The translations under genes were made by a program, and so were the position numbers. 64,000 bases of DNA, from contig JAJPIE010000060.1 of NCBI GenBank assembly GCA_021324935.1, forward strand, positions 1-64,000, in the 5' to 3' direction. The notes beneath the pieces were generated by a model. It did no database searches. It was not told the DNA's origin and was given only the letters and a program-made list of their open reading frames with translations. The first letter of the stretch is position 1. Every line of letters starts with the position of its first letter. The DNA is from Acidobacteriota bacterium. Its GTDB lineage: Bacteria > Acidobacteriota > Terriglobia > Acidiferrales > UBA7541. Shown here piece after piece: positions 8,943-16,822 of the stretch.

Positions 8943-10484
8943 ATGAACATTCCGAATCCAGTGCTGCAGAGACTCTATACCGTGGGAAGTTTGCGGAACA
9001 CGGAAGACGGAGCGCAGTTTGCCCTCAAGAATCGGCTGCATGACGTGGAAGTGACCGCGCTGCGAGGGATTGCCATTGACGGCGGCGCAGTGGAACTGGA
9101 ACGCGTGCGGCTGGGCTTGCAGGACCAGCGGTTTCTGCAGGCAAATCAAGTGAATCCGGAGAATCCGCTTCCCTTCCCGCTGCGGTCCATCGTGACTGTA
9201 CACGCCAACATGCCGGAGTTGGGACACGGAAAGCACGAGATCGAAGTGATGTTTGAGGCGCGGCCCTTTGGCGATTTGCATTTAAAGGTGGAAGACGCGA
9301 TTGCGGATCCGTTGGCGGAAGGAATATACATCCCACGCGACGATGCGGATGACTACAATCCGGAGATAATCCAGAAGCGGCGCGCATTGATTGAGCAGGC
9401 GACCGGGGTGAAGCTGCGGCACATTCTTTGCCAGTCCTTCGACCCGCGCCTCACGAAGGGAAACTGCGAGAACTTTGTGGGAGTGGCGCAGGTTCCCATC
9501 GGTCTGGCAGGGCCGCTGCTTGTGCAAGGCGAAAACACGAATTGCGAGGTGCTGGTGCCTCTGGCGACGTCCGAGGGGACCCTGGTGGCTTCTTACAATC
9601 GCGGCATGAAGGTGCTGAACCTGTGCGGAGGAGTGCACGCGACGGTAGTGGCGGACGCGATGCAGCGGGCGCCCGTGTTCGTGTTGCGAAACGCGCGTGC
9701 GGGACGAGAATTTGTGGAGTGGGTGCTGGCAAACCTAGGAGAAATCCGGGCGGCGGCAGAAGCAACATCGAAGGTGGCGCGGCTGCAGTATATCGATCCG
9801 TATCTGGCCAGCAAGTTCGTCTATTTGCGATTCAACTTTTCAACCGGAGATGCAGCCGGGCAGAACATGGTGGGACGCGCGACCTTCGCGGCGTACAACT
9901 GGATCCTCGAACATTTCGAGGGAATCGAGAGCGCGTATCTGGAGTCGAACTTTGCGACGGACAAGAAGGCCTCGCACGTAAATATCATGCGGACGCGCGG
10001 AAAGCGCGTAACAGCGGAAGCAGTGATTTCGCGCGAGGTACTGCAACGGCACCTGCGGGTGACTCCGGAGCAATTGGCGCATCACTACGGGGTGGCGAAC
10101 GTGGGAGCGTTTCTATCGGGTTCGACAAGCAACGCGCTGCAATCGGCGAACGCCATCACGGCGATGTTCATTGCGATGGGACAAGACGTGGCGAATGTGG
10201 CGGAATCCGCGGCAGCCATCCTCTATACCGAGATTACGCCAACCAAGGATCTTTACATTTCCCTGACAATTCCCTCCCTGGTTGTGGCGACACACGGCGG
10301 CGGAACGGGACTGGCGACACAGAGAGAATGCCTGGAGATTGTGGGCTGCTACGGCAAGGGCAGAGTGAACCGGCTGGCGGAAATCATGGCCGGAACGGCG
10401 CTGGCGGGAGAGATTTCGCTGGGAGCGGCGATTTCGTCCGAGGATTGGGTATCGAGTCACGAGCGGCTGGGACGTCACCGGTAG
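8943..10484 (+). CDS. Hydroxymethylglutaryl-CoA reductase, class I-like, with N-terminal extension
   Basis: 513 residues. The enzyme reduces HMG-CoA to mevalonate with NADPH in isoprenoid synthesis. All four catalytic residues are visible by motif: Glu211 in ATSEGTL, Lys341 or 342 in ATDKKASHVN, Asp415 in GQDVANVAES, and His506 in the tail SSHERLGR. Substrate and cofactor motifs ENFVGVAQVPIGLAGPL (177-192) and FSTGDAAGQNMVG (299-311) are present. Residues 1-125 form an extra domain ahead of the core (FALKNRLHDVEVTAL, FPLRSIVTVHANMPELGHG, PFGDLHLKVEDAI), not part of the classical catalytic core and without membrane helices. The C-terminal His and overall motifs favour class I. No other mevalonate-pathway gene is in the window. 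Confidence 0.9.
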   Translation: MNIPNPVLQRLYTVGSLRNTEDGAQFALKNRLHDVEVTALRGIAIDGGAVELERVRLGLQDQRFLQANQVNPENPLPFPLRSIVTVHANMPELGHGKHEIEVMFEARPFGDLHLKVEDAIADPLAEGIYIPRDDADDYNPEIIQKRRALIEQATGVKLRHILCQSFDPRLTKGNCENFVGVAQVPIGLAGPLLVQGENTNCEVLVPLATSEGTLVASYNRGMKVLNLCGGVHATVVADAMQRAPVFVLRNARAGREFVEWVLANLGEIRAAAEATSKVARLQYIDPYLASKFVYLRFNFSTGDAAGQNMVGRATFAAYNWILEHFEGIESAYLESNFATDKKASHVNIMRTRGKRVTAEAVISREVLQRHLRVTPEQLAHHYGVANVGAFLSGSTSNALQSANAITAMFIAMGQDVANVAESAAAILYTEITPTKDLYISLTIPSLVVATHGGGTGLATQRECLEIVGCYGKGRVNRLAEIMAGTALAGEISLGAAISSEDWVSSHERLGRHR

Positions 10485-10674
10485 ATGGAATTTCGACACA
10501 CAATTCCTCAACTATTTATAAATTGAGATCCTCCAAAGCGTCAAAGGCGCGCTTGAGGATGACGCTGTTTCGTATGCGCGATGCAAAGACATTCTTTCCG
10601 CGGGACCCGAAAAGAAGCTTTATCCCAAAGAGCTGAGGCGCCGATTCGCCTGGGTGTTGGGTCGCTTTGAGAAG

Positions 10675-11445
10675 TTATTTGCCGGCGAGGCGGTGGGCGA
10701 CGATATTGTAGACGAGCGGGCTGAATACCATGCCGATGTGGGTGGCAGTGACTTCGCAGTCGACGTCGGGATCGCCGGTCATACAAACGCGCCAGTCGAG
10801 GATGCCATCGGTCTTTGTGTAGATGGCGGTTTGGCGGATGGATTTCGGAAGAGATTGCTTAAGCGATTCCAGAAAATCGCAAGTGCAGCGCGTCGTATAG
10901 CAGTTGGGCATGACGCCTTTGCCGTGGCGCTCAAGGATCTGTTTGCGGACAAGATCGGCAGCGCTCATCACGGAAGCGCGAGCGGCGAGACGCTGAATCG
11001 GCGCCCCTAGAGTGATCACCGAAGCGATGCGCCCTGGCATTTGCGCGGCAGCGGATCGCGCCAAAGCGCCGCCAAGACTGTGGCCGATCAGGTGAATTTT
11101 GCCCTTCGTGACCTTGTTAGCCTGCTCGATGGCGTCCTGAAGATTGCGGCGGATAAGGAGATTGGGGCAATCGGCATTCAAGCGGATGCCGGAATAAAAA
11201 GCCTGGTAGCCAATGCGGCGGAGCCAGATGGCAAATTGGGTGAGATAGAGATCCGTACCGAGAAAACCGGGAACCAGGACGACGGCGGAGCCATCACCGT
11301 GGGGAATCCCCTTGCCCCAAAACACGGGAGAAATTTGAAGGAAGGCGAGTTCGGCCCCGGCAAGCCATTCCTGCCAAACGGGAAGCTGAACGGGCTCCGA
11401 ATTTTTGCTCTTCGCGCGACCTGGGCCTTTCATTCCCATAATCAT
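10675..11445 (-). CDS. Alpha/beta hydrolase (lipase-like)
   Basis: 256 residues with an alpha/beta-hydrolase fold. The oxyanion strand is AVVLVPGFLGTD, the nucleophile elbow is IGHSLGG (Ser in GHSLG), the acid is probably Asp in TKTDGILDW, and the His is in ATHIGM. No signal peptide is evident, although hydrophobic stretches are present. It lies about 160 bases downstream of the phasin-like gene on the same strand, so it might act on storage lipid or polyester, but it lacks the lipase-box context of known PHA depolymerases that I can recall. Three closely spaced Met codons (11445, 11439, 11433) leave the start slightly uncertain. Esterase or triacylglycerol lipase activity is the conservative call. 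Confidence 0.75.
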   Translation of the reverse strand: MIMGMKGPGRAKSKNSEPVQLPVWQEWLAGAELAFLQISPVFWGKGIPHGDGSAVVLVPGFLGTDLYLTQFAIWLRRIGYQAFYSGIRLNADCPNLLIRRNLQDAIEQANKVTKGKIHLIGHSLGGALARSAAAQMPGRIASVITLGAPIQRLAARASVMSAADLVRKQILERHGKGVMPNCYTTRCTCDFLESLKQSLPKSIRQTAIYTKTDGILDWRVCMTGDPDVDCEVTATHIGMVFSPLVYNIVAHRLAGK

Positions 11446-11605
11446 TTACTGAAGCCCGGGTGAAACACAACATGGAAACCAACGGGCGAGTGGCGACAGA
11501 GTTACGCGAGGGCGCCTGCTCCAGACCTGGGATGCAAGGACCGGCGCACTCGCTGATGCGGTGCCGGGATGCACAATCGTGTAGCACCCGATACGGGAAC
11601 TACTG

Positions 11606-12544
11606 TCAATCAGCAGCGATGCCCCCTTCCGCCGCCTTCTTTCCACCACGATGTCCTTCGCGACGCGGCCGGACGCTCTTTTTCCCCGCCTTCGGTTCGG
11701 CCTCGTGCATCCTCTTCACCGCGAGTTCGAGAAGCGACTTTTCCGCGGTCACGATGTTCTTGACGCTCTTCTCGGTCAGTTCGCTCAAGGATTGTTGCGC
11801 TTCCTTGCGCACCGTTTCCTTGCGCTCATGGCGAACCTTCGAGGTGCTCTCTAACTGGTCGATGGCCAGTTCGAGCAGCTTCTTTTGTGTGTCGATGTAC
11901 TTTTCCGCGCCTTCGCGTGCGGCCTCGGTCAATACATGCATCCGGTCGCGCGCGGGTTTGTGCGCATGCTTGCCTCCATCCTTGGTTGCGGCAGTGACTT
12001 CATGCGCAGCCAAGTCAAGGAACTTCTTTTCGCTGGCCACGAAGCCTTCGATACCGCGCCGGGTGAGTTCGGCAACCCGAGCGGCGGCCGGAACCCTTTC
12101 GCCTTCGCGATAAGATTCGGCTATCAGGTGAGCCTGCTCGGCGGTGGCATCCAGCAGGTGCTTTTGCAGCTCAACGAATGTATCCACGCGATGCTTTACA
12201 ACTCCGGCCATTACTCCGGCCGCGGAGGGAAGGTGAAGGCCCTCCTTGGTGGCATCCACAGCCAAAGCGGTTTCACCAGCGGCCAGATCCAGCAGGATCT
12301 TGCCGACGGTGGCCACGTTCTTGACGCCGGATTCCGCGATGCCGATCATGGAAGCGCCGGGACGAATCCCGGGCTTGCTCAGGCGCTCACGGACCATGCC
12401 GATGAGCAGCGCATTTTCCTGTGCCGCAAGATCGAGCAGGATCTTCTGGGCGGCCACGAAGCTCTGCACGCCTTGACGAGCCCAGCCCGTCAGGACACCG
12501 GCGGGCGAGGCCTGGAGAGCAACTTTCTTCTCTCTCGCCGTCAT
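11606..12544 (-). CDS. Six-repeat phasin-like protein
   Basis: 312 residues from the ATG at 12544, which has a strong AGGAG ribosome-binding site. The protein consists of about six imperfect repeats of 45-60 residues, each with a core like GVQSFVAAQKILLDLAAQE, GVKNVATVGKILLDLAAGE, RVDTFVELQKHLLDATAEQ, GIEGFVASEKKFLDLAAHE, GAEKYIDTQKKLLELAIDQ and SVKNIVTAEKSLLELAVKR. The repeats look like amphipathic helices, as in phasins that coat polyhydroxyalkanoate granules. The end is Lys/Arg-rich (KAGKKSVRPRREGHRGGKKA), which could bind DNA or acidic surfaces. The gene is divergent from phaR, with a palindromic PhaR-type operator 25-41 bases upstream of the start. Phasin-like function is inferred from repeat character and neighbourhood, not from a recognised single domain. 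Confidence 0.7.
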   Translation of the reverse strand: MTAREKKVALQASPAGVLTGWARQGVQSFVAAQKILLDLAAQENALLIGMVRERLSKPGIRPGASMIGIAESGVKNVATVGKILLDLAAGETALAVDATKEGLHLPSAAGVMAGVVKHRVDTFVELQKHLLDATAEQAHLIAESYREGERVPAAARVAELTRRGIEGFVASEKKFLDLAAHEVTAATKDGGKHAHKPARDRMHVLTEAAREGAEKYIDTQKKLLELAIDQLESTSKVRHERKETVRKEAQQSLSELTEKSVKNIVTAEKSLLELAVKRMHEAEPKAGKKSVRPRREGHRGGKKAAEGGIAAD

Positions 12545-12568
12545 TGTAATTCTCCTTTTTATCGGGAT

Positions 12569-12585
12569 ATACTGCACTGCAGTAT
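12569..12585. promoter_or_regulatory. Probable PhaR operator
   Basis: A perfect 7-bp inverted repeat with a 3-base centre, ATACTGC-ACT-GCAGTAT, lies between the phasin-like gene and phaR. Its core CTGC-N3-GCAG matches the PhaR-binding consensus (CTGC, 3-4 bases, GCAG) that I recall for Paracoccus denitrificans. It sits 25-41 bases upstream of the phasin start, where it would overlap the promoter, and about 90 bases from the phaR start. Repression of the phasin gene and autoregulation of phaR are inferred. Confidence 0.7.
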
Positions 12586-12674
12586 CCAAGTTGACTGTAC
12601 GGCGCGGGCAGGGGCGTGTCAAGCTGTTTCGAGAGCGGGCTAGTACCCGTTCTGCTTAGGAGGACGCCGAAGCC

Positions 12675-13220
12675 ATGAAGAATCCCCAGGTTCTGATCCG
12701 CAAATACGGAGACCGCCGGTTATACGACACGGGCGCGAGCCGCTACGTGAAGCTCAACGATATTGCGAGGATGGTGCGGGACGGCATCGACGTGCGCGTG
12801 GTGGACGACCGCACAGGCAAGGACATCACACACCTGATCTTCACGCAGATCATTGTGGAAAACGCGCGAGAAAAAGAGATTGCGCTCCCGTTGCAGCTTT
12901 TGACGCAATTGGTGCGTACATCGGACAAGGCGACGCACGATTTTCTGACGTGGTACCTGGACAATACGATGGACCTTTACCAGAAGGCCCAGAACACGGT
13001 GCAGAGCCGGATTTCGGAGGCCAAGCGCGTGGTGGCTGGCCCGATGGATTTTGTGCGCGATCTGTTGTCGCAATATACGGGACCGGTGACAGCGGACGGA
13101 ACAAAAAGGACGGGGGAGAGAGGAGAAAGAGGCTCGAAACCGGAAACCCGGCAGAGAGAGGACGCAGGGCGCGCGAAGCAGAGGCGGAAGCGGAAGATTT
13201 CCGCAAAGAAGGTCGGCTAG
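12675..13220 (+). CDS. phaR: Polyhydroxyalkanoate synthesis regulator PhaR
   Basis: 181 residues. The N-terminal PHA/PHB accumulation regulator DNA-binding domain is plain (LIRKYGDRRLYDTGASRYVK at residues 7-26, then LNDIARMVRDG and DDRTGKDIT). The second accumulation-regulator motif follows (LTQLVRTSDKATHDFLTWYL), then an amphipathic segment and a Lys/Arg-rich tail. PhaR proteins repress phasin and their own genes and are released when they bind PHA granules. A strong ribosome-binding site (AGGAGG) precedes the ATG. The gene is divergent from the phasin-like gene with a matching operator between them. No PHA synthase (phaC) is in the window. Confidence 0.9.
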   Translation: MKNPQVLIRKYGDRRLYDTGASRYVKLNDIARMVRDGIDVRVVDDRTGKDITHLIFTQIIVENAREKEIALPLQLLTQLVRTSDKATHDFLTWYLDNTMDLYQKAQNTVQSRISEAKRVVAGPMDFVRDLLSQYTGPVTADGTKRTGERGERGSKPETRQREDAGRAKQRRKRKISAKKVG

Positions 13221-13241
13221 AGAAATGGAAAACGGCGCTCG

Positions 13242-13718
13242 TTAGGACTGCGGCTGAGTAGCCTCCAGGAGTTCTTCCGCGAGGCGGATGGCTTTTTCGT
13301 GGAGTTCCCAGGAGTGGATGGCTTTTTTGCAGCCTTCGCGAGCGAGATCGAGGTTGAGCTGGCGTTCGGCGACTTCGAACGTTTCCTCGGCATCTCTGCG
13401 GGCGCGATGAGCCGCAGCGTCGGCAGCCTTCACTTTTTCAATCAACGGCCGAATTTCCGCGGCCGAGTGGCCAGGAGATTTTCCTTTTGCGGTATGCGCG
13501 GAAGCTTTTTCGGCTTTGCCGGTGGATTCCTTGTAAGCAAATTTAAGCTCATCGTTCCAGCGCGATTTGATGTTTTTGGTGAGCTTGTCGAGCGCGGCAT
13601 TGGCCTGGTCGGCGGCTTCGCGAACTTTGGGCTTTTGAAACATCCAGTTGAAGACGGACCATTCGACGGCTTCGGCCATGAGTTCCTTGGCTTCGACAAC
13701 TTCGGGAAGTTTGCGCAT
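13242..13718 (-). CDS. Conserved-looking helical protein of unknown function
   Basis: 158 residues from the ATG at 13718 (MRKLPEVVEAKELMAEAVEW). The sequence is nearly all helix-forming and charged, with long Ala/Lys/Glu stretches (VREAADQANAALDKLTKNIK, RRDAEETFEVAERQLNLDLA), suggesting coiled coils. There is no signal peptide, membrane segment or recognised domain. It faces phaR tail to tail with a 21-base gap. An upstream start at 13751 is possible but has a weaker context. Position next to phasin and PhaR genes hints at a storage-granule link, but nothing in the sequence proves it. Confidence 0.6.
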   Translation of the reverse strand: MRKLPEVVEAKELMAEAVEWSVFNWMFQKPKVREAADQANAALDKLTKNIKSRWNDELKFAYKESTGKAEKASAHTAKGKSPGHSAAEIRPLIEKVKAADAAAHRARRDAEETFEVAERQLNLDLAREGCKKAIHSWELHEKAIRLAEELLEATQPQS

Positions 13719-13872
13719 GGTATATGGGGAACCTCCATCACTGCAATTCACAATTTCTTACTGTAAGCATGACCCAAGGGCATCACGCCGAGATGTGACC
13801 GCGCTCACGCAGCGGCGGGGTTCCTTGACAGGCGAGTGGCACGGGAAGAGGATTCGCTCAAGGGCTGAAACG

Positions 13873-14646
13873 ATGCCGCAAGCCGCAAAACCGATTCAAT
13901 TAAACACAGAGACGCTGCAAGCGTTTGCGGCTTATGTGCGCGAAGCCGAAGCAGGCATGCAACCGACGTTGCAGGCGAGCGGAGCTTTCTTGTGGAGCGA
14001 CCAGGACGCGAAGCGAAACGAGGACGTTCGCGCCGGGAAAGTGGTAACTCAGGTCTGGCGCGGGCGGGGACCGACGAAGGCGCCGCACGGATTGATTCAC
14101 GACTGGATTGGCGCGGTGTTTGTGGCCGGCGCGACATTGGAGGAGCTGCTGGACTTGATCCAAAACTACGACAATCACAAAAACATTTACAAGCCGGAAG
14201 TGATGGAATCCAAGCTGATTTCGCGGAGCGGCAACGATTTTCGGATTTTCTTGCGGCTGTTGAAGAAGAAGATCATCACCGTGGTGATGGACACGGAACA
14301 TGAGGTGCATTTCCGGTCATTTGGTAAAGCGCGGTGGGAATGCCGGTCGTACACAACGCGGGTTTCGGAGGTGGATGAAGCGGGGACACCGAAGGAAAAG
14401 GTGCAGGCGCCGGACACAGGTTACGGCTTTTTGTGGCGGCTGTATTCGTACTGGAGATTTCAGGAGCGGGATGGCGGCGTGTACATCGAGTGCCGCGCGA
14501 TTTCGCTGACCCGCGAAATTCCCTTCGGTTTGGGTTGGGCGATTGAGCCGGTTGTTCAAGAACTGCCGCGTGAGTCGTTGACGAATACACTGGAGGCGAC
14601 GCGTAAGGCGTTGCAGGGGCGGGCGAAAGCATCCGCCGGCCCCTGA
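13873..14646 (+). CDS. SRPBCC/START-like protein of unknown function
   Basis: 257 residues from the ATG at 13873 (MPQAAKPIQLNTETLQAFAA). The middle holds the pattern of a START/polyketide-cyclase-like lipid-binding domain: GLIHDWIGAVFVAGATLEEL, LLDLIQNYDNHKNIYKPEV, then alternating strands, ending IPFGLGWAIEPVVQELPRES. The frame is open further upstream to 13648, but the chosen start excludes low-quality sequence antisense to the neighbouring gene. No signal peptide is visible with this start. Its ligand is unknown; lipid or hydrophobic small-molecule binding is a family-level expectation. Confidence 0.6.
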   Translation: MPQAAKPIQLNTETLQAFAAYVREAEAGMQPTLQASGAFLWSDQDAKRNEDVRAGKVVTQVWRGRGPTKAPHGLIHDWIGAVFVAGATLEELLDLIQNYDNHKNIYKPEVMESKLISRSGNDFRIFLRLLKKKIITVVMDTEHEVHFRSFGKARWECRSYTTRVSEVDEAGTPKEKVQAPDTGYGFLWRLYSYWRFQERDGGVYIECRAISLTREIPFGLGWAIEPVVQELPRESLTNTLEATRKALQGRAKASAGP

Positions 14647-14728
14647 TTCCTGGCTTATTTCATGCACGGTTGGCGGCAAAAGAAAACTGAAGTGGAGTGC
14701 GCACGGCACTTCGTGATAGAAAAACAGA

Positions 14729-15496
14729 TTGAACTTTTCCCATGCCATCTTCGTGTTTTTCGCGGGCGCGATTGGCGGAGCCATGAATGCGGTCGCCGGC
14801 GGAGGGAGCTTTGTGGGTTTCCCGGCGCTGCTCTTTACGGGGATTGCGCCGATTGAAGCGAATGCGACGAACACGTTGTCGCTGTGGGTGGGCGCGGCCG
14901 TGAGCGGAGGCGCATACCGTCACAAGCTGAAGGTGCCGCAGCGGGTGCTACTGCCGCTGGTTCTGATGAGCCTAGTGGGAGGACTTGCGGGAGCGCTGCT
15001 GCTGATCAAAACGCCGGCACGAACGTTTTTGCGTTTGATTCCGTGGTTGATGCTGGCGGCAACGCTGCTGTTCACGTTTGGAAAGCGGTTGACGGGGCGA
15101 TTCGCCGCAGGCATTTCACATGAGGCGAGCAACCGCGCTATAACGGGCGCTTCCCTTTTCGAATTGCTGGTGGCTGTTTATGGAGGGTACTTCGGCGGCG
15201 GCATCGGGATTATGAACCTGGCCATGCTGACGGCACTGGGGATGACGGACATTCATGAGATGAACGCATTGAAGCTGGTGCTGGGAACCGTGATTAACGG
15301 CGTGGCGACGGTGACGTTCATCGCGACAGGAGCGATTGTGTGGCCTTCGGCGTTGGTAATGATCGCCGGAGCTGCGATTGGCGGTTATGTCATGGTACAG
15401 GTTGCGCAAAAGCTACCGCAGTACCTGGTGCGGGCGACGATCATTGCGATTGGACTGACGATGACAGCGTATTTTTTCGTCCGGGCATATGCCTAA
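14729..15496 (+). CDS. TauE/SafE (TSUP) family membrane permease
   Basis: 255 residues with about eight hydrophobic segments and the family's Gly-rich N-terminus (FFAGAIGGAMNAVAGGGSFVGFPALL), the repeated half (YGGYFGGGIGIMNLAMLTAL), and NALKLVLGTVINGVA. TSUP proteins export sulfite, sulfoacetate and other small anions, or take up sulfur compounds. The start is a TTG at 14729, giving the canonical N-terminus; no ATG fits. The 3' end overlaps the glcF stop by 4 bases on the opposite strand. The substrate is not determinable here; glycolate or another organic acid would suit the neighbours but is speculation. Confidence 0.8.
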   Translation: MNFSHAIFVFFAGAIGGAMNAVAGGGSFVGFPALLFTGIAPIEANATNTLSLWVGAAVSGGAYRHKLKVPQRVLLPLVLMSLVGGLAGALLLIKTPARTFLRLIPWLMLAATLLFTFGKRLTGRFAAGISHEASNRAITGASLFELLVAVYGGYFGGGIGIMNLAMLTALGMTDIHEMNALKLVLGTVINGVATVTFIATGAIVWPSALVMIAGAAIGGYVMVQVAQKLPQYLVRATIIAIGLTMTAYFFVRAYA

Positions 15497-16818
15497 CGCA
15501 AGGCGCTTCGTGGCAAGCCGCGAAGCGAAGCGTCGAGAAGTTGCATGGTGTGAAGCACCGGCAGAGGATGGCCGGCACGGGCGAGCGAAGACCGCAATTG
15601 CAGGATGCAGCCAGGATTTCCGGTGACGACGAGGTCAGGCTTCAGCGCGGCGATGTGATTGGCTTTGCGATCACCCAGTTCCGTGGCGGCTTCGGGCTGG
15701 ATGAGATTGTAGACTCCCGCAGAACCACAGCAGAGAGCGCCTTCGGGGATTTCCAACAATTGCAAATCAGGAATTTGCTGGAGCAGCGTGCGGGGTTGTG
15801 AGCGGATACCCTGCGCATGCTGCAGATGACATGCGTCGTGGTACGCGACGCGAACGCGTAGCGGATTGCGCGGGGCGAGCGGAGAAAGGTCGCAAAGGAA
15901 TTCGGAGATGTCCTTGCATTTCGCAGAGAAGAGTCGAGCGCGCCGGGCGTAAGCAGGATCGTCGCGCAAGAGATAGCCGTAGTCCTTCATGGCGGAGCCG
16001 CAGCCGGCGGCGTTAATGAGGATGACTTCGACACTCGCGTTTTCGAAAGTGTCGATCATTTTGCGGGCCAATTGAAGCGCCTGGGATTCTTCGCCAGTGT
16101 GGAGGCAGAGAGCGCCGCAGCAGGATTGATCGGGAGGAGCTACGACCTCGCAGCCTTCGGCGGCAAGGACACGGGCGGTGGCGGCGTTTACATCGGAGAA
16201 GAAGCTGCGCTGGACGCAGCCGAGGAGCAGGCCGACGCGCATGCGTTTTTCGCCCTGGGCGGGAGTGAGCGGCAAGATGGATTCGGGAGGCGGTACGGGG
16301 GGCAATAGCGAGTCCATCGCGGCGAGGGGTTTGGGAAGAAGGCGGAAAAATCCGAGGTATCGCAAAAGGGATTGCAGGCCGGTTTCTTGGTACGCAAGCA
16401 GCAGCCGGCGCAAAAGCTTGAGATGTTCCGGGCGAGTGAAGGCCTGGAAGAGAAAGCGGCGGTGGAGCTTATCCCTGGCGGGCCGCGGGAAATTGCGTTC
16501 GATTTGAGCGCGGGTGGCTTCGATGAGCTTTCCGTAGTCGACGCCGGAGGGGCACGCGGTCATGCAGGACACGCAGCCGAGACAGGAATCGAAATGGCCG
16601 ACCCATTTTGCATTCATTTCTACTTTGCCTTCGAGAGCGAGCTTCATCAGGTAGATGCGGCCGCGAGGAGAATCCATTTCTTCGCCCCAGAGGGCGTAGG
16701 TGGGGCAAGCGGGCAGGCAGAAGCCACAGTGGACGCACTTGTCCAGGATGGCGAGCGACGGCGGATTATGGGCATCGAAAGCGCCGTTCACGTTGTGCGG
16801 AGGGGCGGGGTTCGTCAT
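15493..16818 (-). CDS. glcF: Glycolate oxidase iron-sulfur subunit GlcF (copy 1)
   Basis: 441 residues. Two [4Fe-4S] ferredoxin motifs lie near the N-terminus (CVHCGFCLPACPTYALWGEE and CLGCVSCMTACPSGVDYGKL). Two CCG-type cysteine-rich domains follow (CCGALCLHTGEESQ with INAAGCGSAMKDY; YHDACHLQHAQG with CCGSAGVYNL). This is the standard GlcF/heterodisulfide-reductase-like subunit that passes electrons from the flavin subunits to the membrane quinone pool. It is the last gene of a permease-glcD-glcE-glcF operon, with a 4-base gap after glcE. Confidence 0.92.
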   Translation of the reverse strand: MTNPAPPHNVNGAFDAHNPPSLAILDKCVHCGFCLPACPTYALWGEEMDSPRGRIYLMKLALEGKVEMNAKWVGHFDSCLGCVSCMTACPSGVDYGKLIEATRAQIERNFPRPARDKLHRRFLFQAFTRPEHLKLLRRLLLAYQETGLQSLLRYLGFFRLLPKPLAAMDSLLPPVPPPESILPLTPAQGEKRMRVGLLLGCVQRSFFSDVNAATARVLAAEGCEVVAPPDQSCCGALCLHTGEESQALQLARKMIDTFENASVEVILINAAGCGSAMKDYGYLLRDDPAYARRARLFSAKCKDISEFLCDLSPLAPRNPLRVRVAYHDACHLQHAQGIRSQPRTLLQQIPDLQLLEIPEGALCCGSAGVYNLIQPEAATELGDRKANHIAALKPDLVVTGNPGCILQLRSSLARAGHPLPVLHTMQLLDASLRGLPRSALR

Positions 16819-16822
16819 GAAG

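Noticed and set aside
10507..10527. CTCAA...TTGAG inverted repeat after the HMG-CoA reductase gene as terminator
   Set aside because: The 5-bp stem with an 11-base loop is too weak to call.
9428..10636. 402-codon frame overlapping HMG-CoA reductase in another reading frame
   Set aside because: Same-strand out-of-frame shadow; Arg/Gly-rich with no domain.
13242..14646. Idea that the helical protein and the START-like protein form a phage or toxin module
   Set aside because: They are convergent or unrelated in layout, with no phage genes, and their composition matches the chromosomal neighbours.
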